This document shows positions 26,524-34,745 of a stretch of 64,000 nucleotides of DNA, piece by piece. Location: assembly GCA_934149075.1 (NCBI GenBank), contig CAKPDR010000008.1, positions 1-64,000 on the forward strand, written 5' to 3'. The stretch is from an uncultured Clostridia bacterium. Its GTDB lineage: Bacteria; Bacillota; Clostridia; TANB77; CAG-508. Position 1 is the stretch's first letter; every line of letters begins with the position of its first letter. Below the pieces are notes generated by a model. The model was not told where the DNA came from and did no database searches. It was given only the letters and a program-made list of their open reading frames with translations. The translations under genes were made by a program, and so were the position numbers.

Positions 26524-26781
26524 TTTATAAACCTCCTAACAAAAAAGAGACATCCAAGAACACACACAAGTTATCTTTGACATCTCTTAAATTTGTTTAT
26601 ATTACAACATACTATCTTTGAACAAACCAAAAACATATAATCAACTTCCAACAAGTAAACATAATTATTTTGATGTCAGTATTATATCACGATTTTAAGA
26701 AATGTCAAATTCTTAGCTATTTTAAGCTGTTTATATAATTTTCTAATTCTGATAATTTTATCTTTTCGATAGATTGGATAT

Positions 26782-26988
26782 TTAAACATCATTAGAATAG
26801 TTAAAGACCAGAAATGTAGTATCTTTTACAATTACTCTATATGGTTCAATATACGAAATATTGGTTTTCTCAATTTTTCTTATACTGCCATTAACAGAAG
26901 TCGGTGTAACCTTTGAGAACTCATATATAAACTCTAATCTTTTCTTTAAGTTTTCCTCAAATCGTAGTTCTTCTTTAATTATTTTCAT
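26782..26988 (-). CDS. Small hypothetical protein in the element-remnant zone
   Basis: A 68-residue basic, partly helical protein starting MKIIKEELRFEENLKKRLEF, with a C-terminal beta-rich part (YIEPYRVIVKDTTFLVFNYS). ATG 26988 has AAAGG about 8 nt upstream; the longer start at 27000 is too close to that site. The family is not recognised. Bases 26524-26781 before it contain only a weak AAGAGA/TCTCTT hairpin. Confidence 0.45.
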   Translation of the reverse strand: MKIIKEELRFEENLKKRLEFIYEFSKVTPTSVNGSIRKIEKTNISYIEPYRVIVKDTTFLVFNYSNDV

Positions 26989-27040
26989 TTCAAGCACCAT
27001 CCTTTCTTTTTAGGCTATTGGATGATGTTTTTTGGGCAAA

Positions 27041-27070
27041 GAAAAAAATCATCCAACTACTTGAATGATT
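27041..27070. terminator. Terminator beside repeat copy 2 (original tRNA-Leu terminator)
   Basis: AATCATCC (27047-27054) pairs with GAATGATT (27063-27070), with T-runs on both strands. On the minus strand it follows the 42-bp repeat and would have ended the tRNA-Leu transcript before the element inserted. Confidence 0.7.
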
Positions 27071-27074
27071 TTTT

Positions 27075-27116
27075 ATCTATCTGTTCTATTAGTTCGAAAA
27101 GATACGTCATTGGTGC
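27075..27116. repeat. 42-bp direct repeat, copy 2
   Basis: Identical to 21081-21122. Read on the minus strand it starts GCACCA, directly continuing the CCGCACCA of the attachment core. It therefore looks like the native downstream flank of tRNA-Leu, now displaced 10 kb from the gene. Confidence 0.8.
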
Positions 27117-27122
27117 GGATGA
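27110..27122. other. attL: attachment site of the tRNA-Leu element
   Basis: TTGGTGCGGATGA occurs here and at 37151-37163, where it is the 3' end of tRNA-Leu (minus strand). The bases flanking the 13-bp core differ on both sides. The integrase gene begins 125 bp inside, the usual arrangement. Confidence 0.85.
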
Positions 27123-27246
27123 CTGTTTATTCGTACCATTTAATCACTTGATACTACCGCATTTATTCACTTATCATATATTTTGGAACTTGGTTCCAAA
27201 TAATTCTTTCTTTATTTAATCTATTAAGATTATACATCATATTAGT

Positions 27247-28680
27247 TTAATTTTCTATATTTTTAAATTCTTTATCGAATTTTTCATTAGTTTCATTCAT
27301 ATATGCTGAATATTTCTTTAATTCTTTTTGTCTATAATAATCGTAAATCTTTCCATAGGTATTTATAGTAATTTGAATATTTGAATGTCCTAAAATCTTT
27401 TGTAATACTTCAATTCTCATACCAGCCTCAATACATCTTGTTGCAAATGTATGTCGTAACATATGTGTATTTACTTTACTTGATTGGTAATTAACATAGT
27501 GAACACCTTTTAATTTTGTTACTTTCTTGTGTTTCTTTGTTATAAGTCGAATTCCTGCATTTTTACAAATTCTCTGAAATTCAGAATTTACTTGATTAGG
27601 AGTATATAACTTTTTATCTTCTCTAATAAATAATGTACCATAGGAATTTGGTATAAATTCAGCTAAAGCTTTTCTTATTACTTCATTAGATTTTTCAGTT
27701 AAATCAATTCTTCTCATCCCGTTAGTTGTTTTAGTGCATTTTCCAATAATAATATTATCTGCTAAATCTTTAGTTAAAGTTTTAGTGATTGCGATAGATC
27801 CGTATTCTCCAATATCAAAATCTATATCTTCAGGTTTTAATGCAAGTATTTCTCCAATCCTCATACCTGTATATAATGCGGTTAAAATTATTAAATTATA
27901 TTTATCAGGTGTTTCTTCAATATATTTGGTTAAAATATATTCCTCTCTACGACTGAAAGCATCAACCTCTTTATTCTTTTTAAAGCTTTTGGGTAGTCTA
28001 AGTGCTTCATCATCATCTAGTAACCAATTTTCTGCAATTATTTTTCTTTTCTTAGCTATTTTAAAGGCAACTTGAATTACACCTTTTAGTTTTGATAATG
28101 TTCTATTAGCATAGTTTCTATGTCCTTCAAAAAAGTTAACTATCATTGTTCTAGTAACTTTTTGAATAGGAATACAACTTAATTTGTCTCTTTCTATTAT
28201 TTTTATGGTTTCACAAACTCTATTAAATGTGTTTGGGATAATTTCTCCTTTGTTAAGTTTTTGTTTCCAAGCATCTTTTGCTAAAGTTGCTATTGTTTCA
28301 CTATTATTTTTATCAATATTTTTAGGTAATCCATTAGAATTAACATCATTAATAAAATCAACAATTTTATTATATACTTCATCTCGCGATTTACCACTAA
28401 ACTGTTTTCTGATTGGTATACCTATTGCTAAACGGCTTGTCTTTAATATTTCGCCTTTATATACAACATATATATAAAACTTATCGCAATTTTCTTTGTC
28501 TTTACAATTAAGACAATTATTACAACATTTCATTTTATATAGGCTTTTTCTATTTGCGCATTTATCTTTATTAGTACAATTATTACAGGTTGGGCAAATA
28601 GGTAGTTTATTATTTGTTTTCTTATTTTTAGTAATATATTCATTTATACTATAATCTTTATCTTCAATTAATTTCCTCAT
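27247..28680 (-). CDS. int: Tyrosine integrase of the tRNA-Leu element
   Basis: A 477-residue tyrosine recombinase. The catalytic domain shows the first Arg in ALYTGMRIGEIL, HMLRHTFATRC with the second Arg, the LGHSNIQITINTYGKIYD block and the nucleophile Tyr. Before the arm-binding domain is an unusual Cys-rich segment (CPTCNNCTNKDKC then CCNNCLNCKDKENC), probably binding zinc. ATG 28680 is chosen because AGGAGG lies 6 nt upstream. It catalyses integration into and excision from the 3' end of tRNA-Leu. It is last in the int end of the element, next to attL. Confidence 0.93.
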   Translation of the reverse strand: MRKLIEDKDYSINEYITKNKKTNNKLPICPTCNNCTNKDKCANRKSLYKMKCCNNCLNCKDKENCDKFYIYVVYKGEILKTSRLAIGIPIRKQFSGKSRDEVYNKIVDFINDVNSNGLPKNIDKNNSETIATLAKDAWKQKLNKGEIIPNTFNRVCETIKIIERDKLSCIPIQKVTRTMIVNFFEGHRNYANRTLSKLKGVIQVAFKIAKKRKIIAENWLLDDDEALRLPKSFKKNKEVDAFSRREEYILTKYIEETPDKYNLIILTALYTGMRIGEILALKPEDIDFDIGEYGSIAITKTLTKDLADNIIIGKCTKTTNGMRRIDLTEKSNEVIRKALAEFIPNSYGTLFIREDKKLYTPNQVNSEFQRICKNAGIRLITKKHKKVTKLKGVHYVNYQSSKVNTHMLRHTFATRCIEAGMRIEVLQKILGHSNIQITINTYGKIYDYYRQKELKKYSAYMNETNEKFDKEFKNIEN

Positions 28681-28704
28681 ATAATTCCTCCTAAAATTTA
28701 TTTT

Positions 28705-28776
28705 TAGGAATAACTTCACATACCTTGACAGTCTATGTTATAATAAGGTTAGAGGTTATTTAGGAAGTTATTCCTA
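28705..28776. promoter_or_regulatory. Inverted repeat in the integrase leader
   Basis: TAGGAATAACTTC (28705-28717) and its exact complement (28764-28776) are separated by 46 bp, between the excisionase and integrase genes. Inside is an extended -10 promoter on the plus strand (TGTTATAAT at 28736-28744, weak -35 TTCACA at 28715). The arms may be an operator or an mRNA switch for int. Confidence 0.5.
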
Positions 28777-28803
28777 TCATTGATACATAATTTAATCTCT
28801 TGG

Positions 28804-28837
28804 GAGTTTAGAATGGCATTTCTAAGCTCTCTTTTTT
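28804..28837 (+). terminator. Plus-strand terminator between int and xis
   Basis: GAGTTTAGAA (28804-28813) pairs with TTCTAAGCTC (28820-28829), with one G-U pair, then TCTTTTTT. It faces plus-strand transcription although the neighbouring genes are on the minus strand. It would end a short RNA of about 85 nt starting near 28751. Confidence 0.6.
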
Positions 28838-29039
28838 AACATACTACTTTATTTATAACATGTCTTTCGCTTACATACTTTCTAAAAGCATTTACTTCAA
28901 TTAACCAAGCCCTTCCAAATCTGATTGCTGGAAAATTTGGATTATTAAAAAGTTCTAATGAAGCTGTATCTCCAATTCCCATAGCTTGCATTACATCTTT
29001 TCTCGTTAAAAATTTTGTTCCATCTGGTGTAACCTTCAT
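28836..29039 (-). CDS. Excisionase-like helix-turn-helix protein
   Basis: A 67-residue winged-helix/MerR-like DNA-binding protein: FLTRKDVMQAMGIGDTASLELFNNPNFPAIRFGRAWLI, the usual layout of small excisionases (helix-turn-helix followed by the FPAxRxGRxW wing). It sits directly upstream of the integrase, as xis genes do, and RBS AGGAGG precedes it. Predicted role is directionality of excision. Confidence 0.8.
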   Translation of the reverse strand: MKVTPDGTKFLTRKDVMQAMGIGDTASLELFNNPNFPAIRFGRAWLIEVNAFRKYVSERHVINKVVC

Positions 29040-29052
29040 ATAAAATTCCTCC

Positions 29053-29514
29053 TTAATAAGTTTGTATTTTGTATAATTTTTTTACTTTTCTATTCAACTT
29101 TTTAGGCATAGAACTTGAAACTGTAATGTTAGGATTTAATATTAAATTTCCATTTTTGTTTTCATATACACTTAAATTTGAGTAAATAAATTGTTCATTC
29201 GATATAGTATGTCTTGGCTTTGACATTAACATTGAAGCTTTTCTATGCAAATAATCCAATATTTCTTTTGAATTATCTTTTGTTGATTTTCTTTTATACT
29301 TTTTCATATATTTTCTTTGGTATTCTTTTCTTTTTAATAATGATTTAATAGCTTTTATTTTTTTATATTTCTTAAATCTAATATCTTTAGATAAAATTTT
29401 TGAGATAGTTCCTTGCATTATATTGTATTTATTAGCAAGTTCTTGTTGAGTAATATCACTATTAAAAAATTCCTCTTTAATTTTTTCTTTAGTTTCAGCA
29501 GATAATATTTTCAT
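29053..29514 (-). CDS. Helix-turn-helix protein of the element, unknown target
   Basis: A 153-residue very basic protein. The N-terminal 45 residues form a resolvase/homeodomain-like helix-turn-helix (SAETKEKIKEEFFNSDITQQ, then ELANKYNIMQGTISKIL). The middle is Lys/Arg-rich and the C-terminus has no recognised domain. It lies 13 bp before xis and is read in the same direction, divergent from the restriction-modification unit. It may regulate element genes. Confidence 0.65.
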   Translation of the reverse strand: MKILSAETKEKIKEEFFNSDITQQELANKYNIMQGTISKILSKDIRFKKYKKIKAIKSLLKRKEYQRKYMKKYKRKSTKDNSKEILDYLHRKASMLMSKPRHTISNEQFIYSNLSVYENKNGNLILNPNITVSSSMPKKLNRKVKKLYKIQTY

Positions 29515-29605
29515 ACTCTAAAACCTCCTTTCTTTCATAATGGAATAATTTTGACTTACATATTTTTAGATACAATTATTTCTTATACAAATTTTATAAA
29601 ACTTG

Positions 29606-29634
29606 TTGAATTTATTTCTTCATTGTTCTATAAT
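29606..29634 (+). promoter_or_regulatory. Promoter of the restriction-modification unit
   Basis: TTGAAT (29606-29611), 17-bp spacer, TATAAT (29629-29634). The transcript would start near 29641 and run through the palindrome at 29659-29706 before the first gene at 29772. Confidence 0.7.
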
Positions 29635-29658
29635 GTACTTATGTTATGAAACAAATAA

Positions 29659-29706
29659 ATTATATATGTTATTATGTAGGTTTACTTACATAATAACATA
29701 TATAAT
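29659..29706. promoter_or_regulatory. Perfect 20-bp palindrome in the leader of the restriction-modification unit
   Basis: Arms 29659-29678 and 29687-29706 are exact complements around an 8-nt loop. No T-run follows. A second inverted repeat (TTTTTACG at 29724-29731 with CGTAAAAA at 29737-29744) lies 18 bp on. Position in the transcribed leader suggests an operator or an RNA control hairpin. Confidence 0.55.
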
Positions 29707-29771
29707 AATGGAAGTCAATATTCTTTTTACGATTTGCGTAAAAATTTTAAAAAATTTATAGAGGTGTTGAA

Positions 29772-30710
29772 ATGATTAGAGAAAAAAATCCTAATTTTAA
29801 AGGACTTTGGGCTAAATATGATAAATATGAAATTGTAAATATAAATGATGAATTTTATATTAAACCTGTTAAAAATTCAGACTATATAATATTTGATGTA
29901 TTTGAAAAACAAAAAGAATTATTAGTAGATTTTCTAATGATTGGAAAAGAAGCATTAGAGTATTCTAATATAAATGATGCTGAATGTGTAATAATGGCAA
30001 CAGAAAATAAATATCAAAAAATGGTATTAGATTTTGTAAATAAATATGGTTTAATGGGAAAATTAACTTATGATTTACTTAACACACATATTCTAACAAG
30101 TGGCAAAGTTTTTACTCAAGGTTTTAGCAATGTTACAGAATTATCAGCAAGTACATACATAAAACCTTACTTTATAGGAAATGAAGATATACAAAGAATT
30201 GATTTTGATCATGGTATCAATGAAGATATTTTAAAATATGTATTTGGCTCTGAAAATCCAAATGGTGATATAAAATACAATTTCCAAAAAAATGAAGAAT
30301 ATAGTCTAGTATTTTCAAATGAATATAGAGAAAAAATATCAACAATACTTATTTTAGCAAGATTGATGTATAGAATATTTAATTCAGTTGAAAATGCTTG
30401 CTGGAGCGAAGATAATAACAAAAAATTGGCATATCAAAAATTTTCAAGTAGATTTTCACCTAATAATATAGCTTTAAATTTTGAATTTGAAGAAAATAAA
30501 ACATTACTTGCTTGGGATTTTAACTCTTTATTACAAGCTATTGAATTGATATTTGCATTTAATCAAACTAATGATAGAAAAGAAGTTAAAATGTGTAAAC
30601 ATTGTAATAAGCCTTTTATTGCAAAAAATTTAAATGCAGAATATGATACAGCAAGTTGTAGAAATATGGCTAATGTTTATAGAAATAGAGCTAAAAATAA
30701 AAGCAAATAA
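29772..30710 (+). CDS. Unknown protein with C-terminal zinc ribbon
   Basis: A 312-residue protein with no recognised N-terminal domain. The C-terminus has MCKHCNKPFIAKNLNAEYDT and then SCRNMANVYRNRAK, a Cys-x2-Cys...Cys zinc-ribbon like that of DUF6076 and CGNR-type proteins. GAGGTG lies 6 nt before the ATG. It lies 18 bp upstream of the methyltransferase/nuclease gene and shares its promoter, so it may control or assist that system. Similar zinc-tailed proteins are common in clostridial mobile elements and uncharacterised. Confidence 0.6.
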   Translation: MIREKNPNFKGLWAKYDKYEIVNINDEFYIKPVKNSDYIIFDVFEKQKELLVDFLMIGKEALEYSNINDAECVIMATENKYQKMVLDFVNKYGLMGKLTYDLLNTHILTSGKVFTQGFSNVTELSASTYIKPYFIGNEDIQRIDFDHGINEDILKYVFGSENPNGDIKYNFQKNEEYSLVFSNEYREKISTILILARLMYRIFNSVENACWSEDNNKKLAYQKFSSRFSPNNIALNFEFEENKTLLAWDFNSLLQAIELIFAFNQTNDRKEVKMCKHCNKPFIAKNLNAEYDTASCRNMANVYRNRAKNKSK

Positions 30711-30728
30711 TGGAGTGAAATATTAATT

Positions 30729-32939
30729 ATGAATTATAACTTAGAAAATAATATAAGTTTATTTGATGATTCTAAAAATAATATAAATAAAAACAATAGT
30801 ACTTACATATTTAAATTTATAGATTTATTTTCTGGAATTGGTGGTTTTAGATTAGCTTTAGAAAGCGTTGGAGGAAAATGTGTATTTAGTTCAGAAATAG
30901 ATAAGCATGCCTGTGAGATGTATGAAGCTAATTATGGTGAAAATCCATATTGTGATATAACTAAACTTAATCCAAAAGATATACCTGATTTTGATATTTT
31001 ATGTGCTGGCTTTCCTTGTCAAGCATTTTCTATTTGTGGAAAACAAAAAGGATTTATTGATGAAACAAGAGGAACATTGTTTTTTGACATTGTAAGAATT
31101 CTTAAAGAAAAAAAACCAAAAGGTTTTATATTAGAAAATGTTAAAAATTTAAATACTCATGATAAAGGTCGAACTTTAACTGTAATGCTAGACACATTAC
31201 ACGAATTAGGATATACAGTTAATTATAAGGTCTTAAATGCAAAAGATTTTGGAGTACCTCAAAATCGAGAAAGAATTATATTAGTTGGTAATTTAAAAGG
31301 AATACATTTTGATTTTAATAAATTACAAATTACAGAAGCAAAACCAATGAAATATTATTTAGATAAATCCGGAGATTTTGAATATTTAGATTCTAATGAG
31401 TATACTATTTTAGATAATCAATACATAAAGAAACAACCAAATTCCGGATTGATTTTTACTGGATATAGAAATAAACCTATGAGAAAAGCCGGTGTTAGAC
31501 CTAATACTGAACATTTATCAAGAGTTCATAGACAAATTAATCGAATATATTCTTCCGATGGAATGCACCCTACAATTGCATCACAAGAAGTAAATGGAAG
31601 ATATTATATATATGATAATAATAAAGTACGAAAATTAACAATAAATGAATGTTATAGATTTTTTGGCTTTCCAGAAAATTTTAAAAAAATAGGACCACTT
31701 TCAAAGCAATATGAAAGAATTGGTAATAGTGTTTGTGTTCCAATGATTAAAGAAGTTGCAAAACAAGTAAAAGAACAAATTTTAAAGGAGGAAAATAATA
31801 TGAATTATGATGATAAAGAAATTAATCCATTTGATTTTTTAGAAAGAGTTTATCAAGAGGCTAGCAATGAAGACTCAATTCATAATTTAACAAAAGAACA
31901 GATAAATAATATAAACATAGTAGTTGAAAAGGAACAAAACAATAAAGGCGTTTATACAGCTTTAGTTTCTAGCCTTACATATAAATGTTTATTTCCTCAT
32001 CAAGATGTTAGATATCATAAAGTAGAATTAGAAAACGGATATAGTGGTAGATCTTTTGATACAAAATATGTAACTCCATTTTTAAAAGAAAAAAGATTTT
32101 TAGGAGCTATGAAGGAATCTGGTTGGTTGACGAGAAGTATAGAACAACCTCATCCTTTTACAAGAGACTTTTCAGGAAAAATTAATAACAAAGATTTAAA
32201 AGAAGCATTCTTGAATATTTTTGAAGATATCGAAGAAAATGGAGTTCCAGCTATAGATTATTTAAAAGGTATATTTACTGCTAGTTTGATACAAAAGCAA
32301 AAGTTTACAATTAATGTAATAAATCCAATAGAAAAAGAAAGTAATATTCCAATAAATGAAATAATTTCTTTGCTTAATGAACATTTTTATTATAAATATA
32401 CATCTAGAGGAGCCTCAATACTACCTGTTATAGCATTTTATAGTATTTATCAATGTATGATTAAACATTTTGACAGATTTAATGATAAGAAATTAGACAA
32501 ATTAAATTCTCATAATTCATCTGATAGAAGCTCAGGAGAAACTGGAGATATCGTAGTTAGAAATAAAGAAGATAACGAAATTTATGAAGTTGTAGAAATA
32601 AAATATGATATAAAACCTAATTATTTAATGGTGCAAGATGCTTATGATAAAATCAAATTTAAAAACAATGTTCAAAGATATTACATATTAAGCACAAAGC
32701 ATGCAGATGATAATGAATTGGAAAAAATGAATAAATTTATTAATAAAATATATGAGGAATATGGTTGTCAAGTAATTATTAATGGTGTATTTGATTCATT
32801 AAAATATTATTTAAGATTACTAACAAATACTGATGAGTTTTTGACTTTATATTCAAAAAATTTACAAGAAAATACAGAATTAAATTATGAACACAAAATT
32901 GCTTGGAATAGAATTATTGAGAAAAAATACAACAGTTAA
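30729..32939 (+). CDS. Fused m5C DNA methyltransferase and PD-(D/E)XK restriction endonuclease
   Basis: A 736-residue protein. Residues 27 to about 355 are a complete cytosine-5 methyltransferase: FIDLFSGIGGFRLALESVGG (SAM loop), GFPCQAFS with catalytic C97, LENVKNL, QNRERIILVG and the final YERIGNSVCVPM. Residues 358-736 are a separate domain whose GDIVV (D607) and VVEIKYD (E623, K625) fit a PD-(D/E)XK nuclease of the type II restriction group. A full ribosome binding site and ATG lie in frame at the junction (31784-31802). The nuclease may therefore be made both fused and alone. Expected role is host defence or element maintenance. The recognition sequence is not readable. Confidence 0.85.
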   Translation: MNYNLENNISLFDDSKNNINKNNSTYIFKFIDLFSGIGGFRLALESVGGKCVFSSEIDKHACEMYEANYGENPYCDITKLNPKDIPDFDILCAGFPCQAFSICGKQKGFIDETRGTLFFDIVRILKEKKPKGFILENVKNLNTHDKGRTLTVMLDTLHELGYTVNYKVLNAKDFGVPQNRERIILVGNLKGIHFDFNKLQITEAKPMKYYLDKSGDFEYLDSNEYTILDNQYIKKQPNSGLIFTGYRNKPMRKAGVRPNTEHLSRVHRQINRIYSSDGMHPTIASQEVNGRYYIYDNNKVRKLTINECYRFFGFPENFKKIGPLSKQYERIGNSVCVPMIKEVAKQVKEQILKEENNMNYDDKEINPFDFLERVYQEASNEDSIHNLTKEQINNINIVVEKEQNNKGVYTALVSSLTYKCLFPHQDVRYHKVELENGYSGRSFDTKYVTPFLKEKRFLGAMKESGWLTRSIEQPHPFTRDFSGKINNKDLKEAFLNIFEDIEENGVPAIDYLKGIFTASLIQKQKFTINVINPIEKESNIPINEIISLLNEHFYYKYTSRGASILPVIAFYSIYQCMIKHFDRFNDKKLDKLNSHNSSDRSSGETGDIVVRNKEDNEIYEVVEIKYDIKPNYLMVQDAYDKIKFKNNVQRYYILSTKHADDNELEKMNKFINKIYEEYGCQVIINGVFDSLKYYLRLLTNTDEFLTLYSKNLQENTELNYEHKIAWNRIIEKKYNS
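31784..31802 (+). promoter_or_regulatory. Internal ribosome binding site and start codon at the domain junction
   Basis: AAAGGAGG (31784-31791), 8-nt spacer, ATG 31800, in frame at codon 358 of the fused gene. It is as good as any RBS in the window and would give a free 379-residue nuclease. Confidence 0.7.
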
Positions 32940-32946
32940 AACAAGA

Positions 32947-32979
32947 AGTACGAGAATATTATTTTTCTCGTACTCTTTT
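32947..32979. terminator. Bidirectional terminator between the restriction-modification and mob genes
   Basis: AGTACGAGAA (32947-32956) pairs with TTCTCGTACT (32965-32974), followed by CTTTTG. The mob stop codon lies inside the structure. Confidence 0.75.
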
Positions 32980-34263
32980 GCATTCTTTAGTTAAATCGAC
33001 TAGTTCTTTTAATTTTTTTAATGTTTCAATCCCGTTTTCAGCTCTTTTAATTGCACGGTCAATAACTTTTATGTCTTTATCTAGTAAACTGCTTTTAAAC
33101 TTATTCTCGTTGATTTGTTTTAATAAAATCTCCTTGTTTTCTTCATTTGAAATAGAATTATATTTTCTCCATAATACTTCTCTTTCAGATTTTAAATTTA
33201 ACAGGGTAATTTTTGAAGTTTTAATATAATCTTTTAATTCGTTTATATTTTTTAATTGTAATCTTCCAATAGTTCTATTTTCTTCAGAAAATTCATCCAT
33301 TATTTTGATAGCCTTATAATATTCAGAAGATTTTTTATTTCTTCCATTATGAATGATTTTCTTTTGAGGTAGCAACAAATCTAGTAGATATAAGAAAGCC
33401 ATATACCAATTAATAAAAGTATTTTTCTTATATTTATTAAGATAGCCTTTAGAACACTTATAACTCTTTATCCTTTTAGGCTCGTTATATTGAAAAATTC
33501 TTTGTTGTCTTTTTAAGTTTTTATTTCTTTGTATTTTACATTGGATATTAAATGCTGAATAATCTTCTCCAAAAGCTCTTTCTAGTCTAATACTTCTACT
33601 GAAATATGGAGAAGTAATTGTATTATATTTTCCTTTATCTTTTATAAAATAACCCTTTGCATTTAAAATATTTTTATACTCTTTATAACTATTAGAATTA
33701 CTAATTGCAAAATCAATATCACTTTTTATCTGTTGCATTTTCTTATCACTTCTAAAATAATTATCTAATCTTTTTTCTCTAATAGATTTTTCTGTAACGG
33801 CTTTTTCTGTAACGATAGTGCTTAAATTATAAGCACTACAAATTCTATCTGAAGTATCTTTTAAAAGTGCAATTTGAGTATTACTATTATGATATTTTAG
33901 CCCATCCATAAAACTAACAGAATTTACAACAATATGATTATGAACATTTTTCCTGTTTATATGAGTACAAATTAGTACTTGATATTTATCTCCAAACATT
34001 TCTTCAGCAAGTAATGTTCCAATTTCATTTGCTGTTTGTGGAGTTACTTCATAGCCGTCAAAAGATTGAATTATATGATAGGCTAATGTTCCTGTTTCTT
34101 TATTGAAAGATTTTTTTACTTTAGACATTTCTTTGTATGCAGTTTTAGTTAAGCAATTTACACTATCAACTAAAATTCCATCATTTGTTTTCTTATCATT
34201 TTTAACATAGTTAATTACTTTATCTAAATTGCTTTTTATATTGACAATTTTTATTACCGCCAT
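32959..34263 (-). CDS. MobP-type relaxase (relaxase/mobilization nuclease)
   Basis: A 434-residue protein. The N-terminal VirD2/MobA-like nuclease domain has YHIIQSFDGYEVTP (first His), ICTHINRKNVHNHIVVNSVS (HxN...HxH metal triad) and the following GLKYHNS. The C-terminal half is basic and coiled-coil. It nicks the element's oriT and leads DNA into a recipient when a conjugative machine is supplied by another element. It overlaps the mobC region by a 13-bp gap and shares its operon. Confidence 0.88.
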   Translation of the reverse strand: MAVIKIVNIKSNLDKVINYVKNDKKTNDGILVDSVNCLTKTAYKEMSKVKKSFNKETGTLAYHIIQSFDGYEVTPQTANEIGTLLAEEMFGDKYQVLICTHINRKNVHNHIVVNSVSFMDGLKYHNSNTQIALLKDTSDRICSAYNLSTIVTEKAVTEKSIREKRLDNYFRSDKKMQQIKSDIDFAISNSNSYKEYKNILNAKGYFIKDKGKYNTITSPYFSRSIRLERAFGEDYSAFNIQCKIQRNKNLKRQQRIFQYNEPKRIKSYKCSKGYLNKYKKNTFINWYMAFLYLLDLLLPQKKIIHNGRNKKSSEYYKAIKIMDEFSEENRTIGRLQLKNINELKDYIKTSKITLLNLKSEREVLWRKYNSISNEENKEILLKQINENKFKSSLLDKDIKVIDRAIKRAENGIETLKKLKELVDLTKECKRVREK

Positions 34264-34276
34264 ATAGCACCTCCGT

Positions 34277-34591
34277 TTATTTATAAATTTGATTTTGATA
34301 GTTTGTTATAAATTCAGCTAAAGCTGTTTTTATATATTTTAAATCAAACTCTGTTACATAACCAAAAGTATTACTTAATCTTGCAATTTGATTTATATTA
34401 TTTGCAATACCTATAAGCTCTTTTAAAAATTGGATTACTTCTTGTGTAGGTTGTTCTATTATTTTCTTATCAGTAATACATCTTCTAAAAAACTCTGCTT
34501 CAGTAATTCCTGCTTTTATAATTTTTTGTTTTAACATTTCTTCTTCATCAATATTTAACCAAATTTGTTTTCTTATATTTCTTTTTCTCAT
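34277..34591 (-). CDS. MobC-like relaxosome protein
   Basis: A 104-residue ribbon-helix-helix-type accessory protein: RKRNIRKQIWLNIDEEEMLKQK, then GITEAEFFRRCI and a C-terminal helix with IANNINQIARLSN, the hallmark of the MobC family. It assists the relaxase at oriT. The upstream 154 bp contains the candidate oriT. Confidence 0.85.
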   Translation of the reverse strand: MRKRNIRKQIWLNIDEEEMLKQKIIKAGITEAEFFRRCITDKKIIEQPTQEVIQFLKELIGIANNINQIARLSNTFGYVTEFDLKYIKTALAEFITNYQNQIYK

Positions 34592-34619
34592 AAATTATTT
34601 TCTCCTTCCATAAAAAATA

Positions 34620-34736
34620 GAGTAGCAAATGCTACTCCGAATAATAGGGTTTGGGACAAAGTCCCATTTGTAAAATTTTAAAGTGAAATTTTCAAGCGGC
34701 GTTTGTGTGGCAGCACAAATGCGTCGCTTGCTACAT
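34620..34736. other. Candidate oriT of the tRNA-Leu element
   Basis: Four inverted repeats in series: GAGTAGCA/TGCTACTC (34620-34637), GGGAC/GTCCC (34653-34665), AAAATTT/AAATTTT (about 34672-34692), and AAGCGGCGTTTGTG with CACAAATGCGTCGCTT (34694-34729). The last is followed by GCTAC. It is directly upstream of mobC-mobP, the normal place for a transfer origin. Confidence 0.55.
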
Positions 34737-34745
34737 AGTTATTGT

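Noticed and set aside
28725..28744. TTGACA plus TATAAT as a consensus promoter in the int-xis gap
   Set aside because: Only eight bases separate them; the extended -10 with the TTCACA -35 is the better reading.
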